A stretch of 64,000 bases of DNA from positions 63,420 through 127,419 of the forward strand of contig NZ_LMFR01000023.1 of assembly GCF_001426925.1 (NCBI RefSeq). Direction: 5' to 3'. Source of the stretch: Microbacterium sp. Root53. Its GTDB lineage: Bacteria; Actinomycetota; Actinomycetes; Actinomycetales; Microbacteriaceae. Of the stretch, positions 58,907 through 64,000 are shown piece by piece; within the stretch, counting starts at the first letter, position 1, and every line of letters begins with the position of its first letter. Both the position numbers and the translations under genes were made by a program. The notes beneath the pieces were generated by a model. It had not been told where the DNA came from, made no database searches, and worked only from the letters and a program-made list of their open reading frames with translations.

Positions 58907-59365
58907 TCAGTCGGGGAAGGCGAGTCGGTACAGCAGGTCCCGCAGGCGGTCCTGGTCGTCCTGGTCGAGCACGCCCAGCACCTCGCGCTCCGCCGCGTTC
59001 GTGGCGCGCTCCGCCTTCGCGTGCAGCGCGCGGCCGGCCGCGGTGGCGACCACCACCTTGGCGCGGCGGTCGTTGGGGTCCGGCTCCCGCGCGACGGCGC
59101 CGCGCTGCTGCAGCTCGTCGACGAGGGCTACGACCTGGCTCGGGTCCAGTCGCAGATACTCGGCGATGTGCCGCTGCGACAGCCGCGCCTCCGCCACGGC
59201 GAGCGCGAGGACCGAGTAGGAGCGCACGCGCAGGTCGAACTCCGCGAGGGCGGCGTGGGCGACCGCGAGGGATCGGGCGTTCGCGCGCGCGAGCAGGAAC
59301 GCCGCGTCGCTCGCCAGGGGCTGCTCGGTCACCGGCGCGTCCGCGCGCCCGCCGTCGCTCGTCAT
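58907..59365 (-). CDS. MarR family regulator (CouR/PhdR-like context)
   Basis: A 152-residue MarR regulator lying between an importer operon and the CoA-dependent catabolic operon. Winged helix: LSQRHIAEYLRLDPSQVVALVDELQQRGAVAREPDPNDRRAKVVVATAAG (in part RHIAEYLRLDPSQVVALVDE and DPNDRRAKVVV). By position it corresponds to CouR/PhdR, repressors released by hydroxycinnamoyl-CoA in Rhodococcus and Corynebacterium. ATG 59365 follows TAGAGT by 6 bases (leaderless), and the operator at 59392-59404 lies over its own -35 zone, giving autoregulation. Confidence 0.87.
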   Translation of the reverse strand: MTSDGGRADAPVTEQPLASDAAFLLARANARSLAVAHAALAEFDLRVRSYSVLALAVAEARLSQRHIAEYLRLDPSQVVALVDELQQRGAVAREPDPNDRRAKVVVATAAGRALHAKAERATNAAEREVLGVLDQDDQDRLRDLLYRLAFPD

Positions 59366-59371
59366 GGGGAG

Positions 59372-59377
59372 ACTCTA
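59372..59377 (-). promoter_or_regulatory. -10 box for leaderless marR transcript
   Basis: On the minus strand TAGAGT, 6 bases, ATG 59365. Confidence 0.6.
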
Positions 59378-59391
59378 GCAAAGTGGATCAG

Positions 59392-59427
59392 GTCAATCAT
59401 TGACATCATCAAGAATCTGCGCTGGGA
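59392..59427 (+). promoter_or_regulatory. Promoter and MarR operator of the catabolic operon
   Basis: A perfect 13-base dyad GTCAATCATTGAC (59392-59404) overlaps the -35 TTGACA (59400-59405). After 17 bases comes TGGGAT (59423-59428) as -10. The dyad sits between divergent marR and SDR genes and shares ATTGAC/GTCAAT with the importer operator. Confidence 0.7.
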
Positions 59428-59452
59428 TGATGCCGATCGAAGGAGATTCCGC

Positions 59453-60376
59453 ATGACACTCACCGGCAAGGTCGCCATCGTCACCGGATCGGGCCGCGGG
59501 CTCGGTCTCGCCTACGCCCAGGAGCTCGCGCGCCAGGGCGCATCCGTCGTCGTGAACGACGTGGACCAGGCCACCGCCGACGAGGCCGTCGCCGCGATCG
59601 AGGCCCAGGGCGGCCGTGCGACTGCGGTCGCGGCGCCCGTCGGCCCGACCGAGACGGCGAAGCGGCTGGTCGACGCCGCGTTCGACGTCTACGGCCGCCT
59701 CGACATCGTGGTGACGAACGCCGGCGTGCTGCGCGACACCGTGCTGTGGAAGATGAGCGACGACGACTTCGACACCGTGATCGGCGTGCATCTGCGCGGA
59801 ACCTTCACGGTCGTCCGCGAGGCCGCGATCCGGCTGCGGGAGCAGGGCGAGGGCGGCCGCATCATCGCGATCGGATCGCCCACCGGCCAGCGCGGCAACT
59901 TCGGACAGACCAACTACGCCGCGGCAAAGGCCGGCATCGTCGGCATGGTCCGCACGTGGGCGCTCGAGCTCAAGAAGGCGGGCATCACGGCGAACGCCGT
60001 CATCCCGGTCGCCGCGACGGCGATGACCGCCACGGTCCCCTACTTCGCCGCCGCGGTCGAGGCGGACGAGAAGGGCGAGCCCATGCCGCCGTTCTTCCGG
60101 CACGACCTCGGATTCGGCACGGCGGCCGACGTGGGCGGCCTGGTCGCCTACCTCGCGTCGGACGCGGCCGCCGGTGTGACGGGCCAGGCCATCGGCGTGG
60201 GCGGCGACCGCCTGCAGCTCTGGTCGCACCCCGAGCCGGTCGCCACGGCGTACCGCGAGGGCGGGTGGACGTACGACGCGCTCGCGGAGTCGTTCGCGAC
60301 CGAGCTGGGCGAGCTGCAGTCGGTCGGCGAGACGTTCCCGCCGCTGCCCGAGGAACTCCAGCGCCCTCGGGCCTGA
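59453..60376 (+). CDS. SDR-family 3-hydroxyacyl-CoA dehydrogenase (PhdD-like)
   Basis: A 307-residue short-chain dehydrogenase. NAD site VTGSGRGLGLAYAQELA, NAG motif VVTNAGVLRD, catalytic Ser in AIGSPTGQRGN and the YxxxK pair in TNYAAAKAGIVGMVR. A C-terminal extension of about 55 residues (after GVGGDRLQLW) is longer than in simple SDRs and resembles the dehydrogenase units of multifunctional beta-oxidation enzymes. GAAGGAGA precedes ATG 59453. First gene of the catabolic operon; inferred role: oxidise the 3-hydroxy-3-arylpropionyl-CoA to the beta-keto thioester. Confidence 0.85.
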   Translation: MTLTGKVAIVTGSGRGLGLAYAQELARQGASVVVNDVDQATADEAVAAIEAQGGRATAVAAPVGPTETAKRLVDAAFDVYGRLDIVVTNAGVLRDTVLWKMSDDDFDTVIGVHLRGTFTVVREAAIRLREQGEGGRIIAIGSPTGQRGNFGQTNYAAAKAGIVGMVRTWALELKKAGITANAVIPVAATAMTATVPYFAAAVEADEKGEPMPPFFRHDLGFGTAADVGGLVAYLASDAAAGVTGQAIGVGGDRLQLWSHPEPVATAYREGGWTYDALAESFATELGELQSVGETFPPLPEELQRPRA

Positions 60377-60387
60377 CCCGGAGCATC

Positions 60388-61272
60388 ATGACCCGCTACG
60401 AACCGGCGATCGACGTCGATGCGATCGAGGCCATCGACACGCACGTGCACATCGAGGTGGACGCCCACGGGCACTCGTCGCTGCCCGATGACCTGCAGGA
60501 GGCCGCCAGCCGGTACTTCCGCACCGACGGCCCCCGGCCGGACCTCGATGGGGTGGCGGAGTACTATCGCGAGCGCCGGATGGCCGCGGTCGTCTTCACG
60601 GTCGACGCGACGACGAACCTCGGGCAGCGGCCGATCTCGAGCGCCGACATCGCCGAGGGCGCCGCGCGCAACAACGACGTGCTGATCCCGTTCGCGTCCG
60701 TCGACCCGAATCGCGAGGACGCGCTCGACGAGATGCGCCGCCTGCTCGACGAGCACGGCGTGCGAGGCTTCAAGTTCCACCCCACCGTGCAGGGCTTCTC
60801 GCCCGACGATCCCCGATACTTCCCGGTCTACGAGCTCGTGCAGGAGGCGGCGGTGCCGGCCCTGTTCCACACGGGGCAGACCGGGATCGGCGCGGGGATG
60901 CCGGGCGGCCGCGGGCTGCGGCTCGCGCTGTCCAATCCGATGCTGCTCGACGCCATGGCGGCGGAGTTCCCGGACCTGCAGATCGTGATGGCCCACCCGT
61001 CCGTGCCGTGGCAGGACGAGGCGCTGGCGGTCGCGACCCACAAGCACTCGACGTGGATCGATCTGTCGGGATGGAGCCCGAAGTACTTCCCGGCCGAGCT
61101 GGTGCGCTACGCGAACTCGGTGCTGAAGGATCGCATCCTGTTCGGCTCCGACTTCCCGCTGCTGACACCGGACCGCTGGATGCGCGACGCCGAGACGGCG
61201 GGCACGTTCAAGCCCGAGGTGCTGCCCGGCATCATGAAGCACAACGCGGTGCGACTGCTGGGGCTGTCATGA
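60388..61272 (+). CDS. Amidohydrolase family beta-ketoacyl-CoA hydrolase (PhdE/CouO-like)
   Basis: A 294-residue metal-dependent hydrolase of the amidohydrolase-2/ACMSD fold. Metal ligands are visible: DTHVHIE (HxH), VRGFKFHPTVQG, ALFHTGQTG, IVMAHPSVPW and FGSDFPLL (Asp). In phenylpropanoid clusters of Rhodococcus and Corynebacterium an enzyme of this type hydrolyses aryl-beta-ketoacyl-CoA to the benzoate and acetyl-CoA, and neighbours here match those clusters. Its stop overlaps the acyl-CoA dehydrogenase start (ATGA). The substrate is inferred from context. Confidence 0.82.
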   Translation: MTRYEPAIDVDAIEAIDTHVHIEVDAHGHSSLPDDLQEAASRYFRTDGPRPDLDGVAEYYRERRMAAVVFTVDATTNLGQRPISSADIAEGAARNNDVLIPFASVDPNREDALDEMRRLLDEHGVRGFKFHPTVQGFSPDDPRYFPVYELVQEAAVPALFHTGQTGIGAGMPGGRGLRLALSNPMLLDAMAAEFPDLQIVMAHPSVPWQDEALAVATHKHSTWIDLSGWSPKYFPAELVRYANSVLKDRILFGSDFPLLTPDRWMRDAETAGTFKPEVLPGIMKHNAVRLLGLS

Positions 61273-62441
61273 CCGATCCCGTGGTCGATCGCTACGGATT
61301 CGCGGAGCGGCATCTCGGCGCCGCCGCGCGCGCGGCGCTCGCCCGGCTGGCGGAGACGCTCGAGCGCGACATCCGACCCCTCATGGACGACGCGTGGGAC
61401 CGCGCCGTGATGCCCGGCGAGGTGCTCGACGCGCTCATCCCGCTGCGCCTCATGGACCCGCCGGGGGTCGACGCCGACGAGGTCGACACCAGCATGTTCT
61501 CGGGCTTCCGGTGCTTCACCCTCGCGCGGTCGGACGTGTCGGTCGCCACGATGTACACAGCGCAGGCCGGCCTGTTCCGCACGGCCGTCCGGCACGGCGG
61601 CTCGCCCGAGCAGGCGGAGCGCTGGGACCCCGCGGTCCGCTCGTTCGAGATGCGCGGCGTGTTCTGCCTCACGGAGCCCGACCACGGATCCGACATCGCC
61701 GGCGGCCTCGCGACGCGGGCCCGCCGCCAGGGCGACACCTGGGTCATCGACGGCGAGAAGCGCTGGGTCGGCGGCGCCGACGTCGCCGACGTGCTCGCGG
61801 TGTTCGCGCGCGACGAGGCCGACGGGCAGGTCAAGGCGTTCCTGGTCGACCGGCACGCCCCCGGCGTGGACATCCGGGTCATCACGGGCAAGGTCTCGCT
61901 GCGGCCGATGCAGAACGCGCACATCACCCTCCGCGGGGTCCGCGTCGAGGAGGAGCGCCGACTGCACGGCGTGAACTCCTGGCGAGACGTCGCCGGGCTC
62001 CTGCGGCGGATGCGCTCGGACGTCGCCTGGATCGCGACGGGCCTGCAGGCGGGAGCGCTCGACGCGGCCGTGCGATACACGACCTCCCGCGAGCAGTTCG
62101 GCCGGCAGCTGGGCGGCTTCCAGCTGGTCCAGGAGAAACTCGCCCGGATGCTCGGCAACGTCACCGCGTCGCTCGCGCTCGTGACCGCCCTGTCCGCGAA
62201 CCAGGACGCCGGCGTCTGGAGCGACGAGAACTCCGCCCTCGCCAAGATGGTCACGGCCGAGCGGGCACGGGAGAGCGCGGCGCTGGCGCGGGAGCTGCTG
62301 GGAGGCAACGGCCTGCTGCTCGAGAACGACGCCGCACGCTTCTTCGCCGATGCCGAAGCCGTCTACTCGTACGAGGGGACGCACGAGATCAACGCTCTCA
62401 TCGTCGGACGCTCGCTCACGGGCGCGTCCGCTTTCGCCTGA
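61269..62441 (+). CDS. Acyl-CoA dehydrogenase (PhdB-like)
   Basis: A 390-residue FAD acyl-CoA dehydrogenase: FCLTEPDHGSDIAGGLATRA (in part CLTEPDHGSDIAGGL) in the FAD-binding region, GEKRWVGGADVADVLAVFAR (in part GEKRWVGGADVAD), REQFGRQLGGFQLVQEKLARM (in part TSREQFGRQLGGFQLVQ) and the catalytic glutamate in YSYEGTHEINALIVGR. Inferred role: desaturate phenylpropionyl-CoA substrates to cinnamoyl-CoA types so they join the same route. The ATG overlaps the previous stop; a MaoC hydratase follows after 20 bases. Confidence 0.88.
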   Translation: MTDPVVDRYGFAERHLGAAARAALARLAETLERDIRPLMDDAWDRAVMPGEVLDALIPLRLMDPPGVDADEVDTSMFSGFRCFTLARSDVSVATMYTAQAGLFRTAVRHGGSPEQAERWDPAVRSFEMRGVFCLTEPDHGSDIAGGLATRARRQGDTWVIDGEKRWVGGADVADVLAVFARDEADGQVKAFLVDRHAPGVDIRVITGKVSLRPMQNAHITLRGVRVEEERRLHGVNSWRDVAGLLRRMRSDVAWIATGLQAGALDAAVRYTTSREQFGRQLGGFQLVQEKLARMLGNVTASLALVTALSANQDAGVWSDENSALAKMVTAERARESAALARELLGGNGLLLENDAARFFADAEAVYSYEGTHEINALIVGRSLTGASAFA

Positions 62442-62461
62442 CCACTTCAGAAGGAGACCTC

Positions 62462-62917
62462 ATGACGACCACCGCCACCTTCGACGAGCTGACCTCCCTG
62501 GCCGGCCGCGACCTCGGCTGGACCGAATGGGCCGAGATCGCGCAGGAGCGCGTCAACACGTTCGCCGACGCGGTCGACGACCACCAGTGGATCCACACCG
62601 AGCCCGAGCGCGCGAAGGACGGCCCCTTCGGCGGCGCCATCGCGCACGGCTTCCTCACCCTGTCGCTGGCGACCCGGTTCTGGAGCGAGCTGCTCGAGAC
62701 CGAGGGCGTCAGCACCAAGGTCAACTACGGCCTGGACAAGGTGCGTTTCATCTCGCCGGTCCCCGTGGGATCCCGCATCCGCATGAACGCCGTGATCGCC
62801 GAGGTCGAGGAGGTCAAGGGCGGCGGCGTGCAGTTCACGGTGGACCAGACCTTCGAGATCGAGGGGGCCGAGCGCCCGGCCGTGGTCGCGCGCGGGCTCT
62901 ATCGCTTCTACCGCTGA
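62462..62917 (+). CDS. MaoC family enoyl-CoA hydratase (PhdC-like)
   Basis: A 151-residue single hot-dog hydratase with the hydratase 2 active site FADAVDDHQWIHTEPERAKDGPFGG (in part DDHQWIHTEPERA) and AIAHGFLTLSLATRF, followed by KVRFISPVPVGSRIRM. This family adds water to the enoyl-CoA double bond. In this operon it would hydrate the cinnamoyl-CoA-type intermediate before the SDR oxidation. AGAAGGAGA precedes ATG 62462. Distinct from the HadA/HadB-type pair at 8566-9422. Confidence 0.9.
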   Translation: MTTTATFDELTSLAGRDLGWTEWAEIAQERVNTFADAVDDHQWIHTEPERAKDGPFGGAIAHGFLTLSLATRFWSELLETEGVSTKVNYGLDKVRFISPVPVGSRIRMNAVIAEVEEVKGGGVQFTVDQTFEIEGAERPAVVARGLYRFYR

Positions 62918-62958
62918 CCCGCGACACCATTCCGCCTCGACGAAGAGGAGCGACGACG

Positions 62959-64000
62959 ATGTCCTATCCCGGAATCGGATCCTGGCCGGCCGTGCGCCGC
63001 ACCCGCACGCCCGACAAGCCCGCGCTGATCTTCGGCGAGCGCACGTACACGTATCGCGAGTTCGCCGACGCGGCGGACCGGATCGCGGCGGTGCTCGCCA
63101 TCAAGGGCATCGGCAAGGGTGACGCCGTGGCGCTCATCGGCGAGAACAGCCCCGCCTTCCTGCAGGCGCTGTTCGGCGCCGCGCAGCTGGGCGCGGTGTT
63201 CGTGCCCATCAACACGCGGCTGGCCCCGCCCGAGGTCGCGCACGTGCTGACCGACAGCGGCGCCCGCGCGGTGATCTACGACCCGGAGCTGTACGACAAG
63301 ATCCTGCCGGGAGTCGAGGCCGGCGGCATCGCTCACGTCATCCCGACGGGAGAGGGAGACGAGGCCGACCCGGGGCTCGACCGGCTCATGCGGGTGCCCA
63401 AGGGCGGTCGCGTCGACGTGCCGGTCTCGCCGGACGAGCCGGCGGCCATCATGTACACCTCGGGGACGACGGGTAAGGCGAAAGGCGCCGTGCTCACCCA
63501 CGCCAACCTCACCTGGGTCTCGCTGAACTGCGCGCTGGACTATGACCTGCTCTCGTCCGAGGTCGCGCTGCTGATCTCGCCGCTCTTCCACGCGGCGGCG
63601 CTCGGCATGGGCGCCCTGCCGATCATCCTCAAGGGCGGCACCATCGTCCTCGAGAAGGGCTTCGATCCCGGGCGGGCGCTCTCCCTCATCCAACGGCACG
63701 GCATCACGATGCTCAGCGGCGTCCCGACGACCTACCAGCTCATGGCCGACCACCCCGACTGGGCTTCGACCGACCTGTCCAGCCTGCGCCGCCTGACCTG
63801 CGGCGGATCGGCCGTGCCCACCCGGATCCTCGACGTGTACGAGGAGCGGGGCCTGAAGTTCACGCAGGGCTACGGGATGACCGAGACCTCGCCGGGTCAC
63901 ACGGCGCTGCCGGCCGACAAGACCCGCCAGAAGCAGGGGAGCGTGGGACTGCCGCACTTCTTCTCGGCCGTGCGGATCACCGACGAGAACGGGGACGTCG
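62959..64000 (+). CDS. Long-chain/aryl acyl-CoA ligase (3' partial, PhdA/CouL-like)
   Basis: The frame starts at ATG 62959 (AAGAGGAG upstream) and runs off the window end after 347 codons, so about 150-170 residues are missing. An ANL-superfamily adenylating enzyme: PALIFGERTYTYREFADAADRIA (in part FGERTYTYREFADAA), the P-loop AIMYTSGTTGKAKGAVLTHANL (in part YTSGTTGKAKGAVLTH), LISPLFHAAALGMG and the A5 motif QGYGMTETSPG. As first enzyme of the pathway it would make the CoA thioester of the hydroxycinnamate or phenylpropionate. Acid specificity cannot be read here. Confidence 0.9.
   Translation, partial: MSYPGIGSWPAVRRTRTPDKPALIFGERTYTYREFADAADRIAAVLAIKGIGKGDAVALIGENSPAFLQALFGAAQLGAVFVPINTRLAPPEVAHVLTDSGARAVIYDPELYDKILPGVEAGGIAHVIPTGEGDEADPGLDRLMRVPKGGRVDVPVSPDEPAAIMYTSGTTGKAKGAVLTHANLTWVSLNCALDYDLLSSEVALLISPLFHAAALGMGALPIILKGGTIVLEKGFDPGRALSLIQRHGITMLSGVPTTYQLMADHPDWASTDLSSLRRLTCGGSAVPTRILDVYEERGLKFTQGYGMTETSPGHTALPADKTRQKQGSVGLPHFFSAVRITDENGDV

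Overview
The window is a 64 kb piece of a high-GC chromosome, about 70% G+C and densely coding on both strands. The lineage is most likely Actinomycetota, family Microbacteriaceae (Microbacterium-like). This rests on the tRNA-Trp-secE-nusG-rplK-rplA order, NusG with a long acidic N-terminal extension, a RamB-type regulator beside a GTP-dependent PEP carboxykinase, a ZTP riboswitch before glyA-folD, frequent GTG starts, and many genes whose start codon sits 6 nt after a TANNNT -10 box (leaderless mRNAs). I see no CRISPR array, insertion sequence, integrase or phage module.

Layout. 1-5.8 kb: the end of a YceI gene, then a leftward catabolic operon (GntP permease, family III CoA-transferase, HMG-CoA-lyase-type enzyme) divergent from an IclR regulator across a double operator, then a thioesterase-like gene. 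5.8-8.5 kb: zinc alcohol dehydrogenase with a small partner gene, and a TauE/SafE permease. 8.5-13.8 kb: two hot-dog dehydratase subunits, murB, a GntR regulator, and a threonate-type pair (acid sugar kinase and dehydrogenase). 13.8-21.5 kb: aspartate-type aminotransferase, a PucR regulator divergent from gabT-gabD, and an MFS/MarR pair. 21.5-24.5 kb: tRNA-Trp, secE, nusG, rplK, rplA. 24.5-30.8 kb: acylphosphatase, LysE exporter with divergent LysR, a quinone-oxidoreductase-like enzyme, a DHA2 drug exporter with MarR, and a YqaJ-type nuclease. 30.8-32.1 kb: L10 leader, rplJ, rplL. 32.1-35.7 kb: a sugar-type ABC importer without its ATPase. 35.7-41.2 kb: DUF305/DUF3105 pair, Bcr/CflA exporter, PAP2 phosphatase, HerA/DUF853 ATPase. 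41.2-45.8 kb: two tandem sigma-factor/anti-sigma fusion genes. 46-52 kb: ZTP riboswitch-glyA-folD, RamB-type regulator divergent from pckG. 52-64 kb: IclR-pobA, an MFS exporter, an SsuABC/TauABC-type importer, a MarR regulator, and a five-gene CoA-dependent aromatic side-chain operon cut by the window end.

How parts fit. The last 12 kb reads as an aromatic acid catabolic region. A CoA ligase, acyl-CoA dehydrogenase, MaoC hydratase, SDR dehydrogenase and amidohydrolase-type beta-ketoacyl-CoA hydrolase would shorten hydroxyphenylpropanoids (for example p-coumarate) to hydroxybenzoate and acetyl-CoA. PobA would turn 4-hydroxybenzoate into protocatechuate. A MarR gene with matching operators on both sides links the importer to the pathway.

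The most unusual feature is the tandem pair of membrane-anchored single-chain sigma/anti-sigma proteins. Between them lies an ECF-type promoter sequence (GGAAC-N17-CGTC) followed by strong hairpins. Regulatory DNA is unusually legible throughout, with palindromic operators overlapping recognisable promoters at several divergent pairs.
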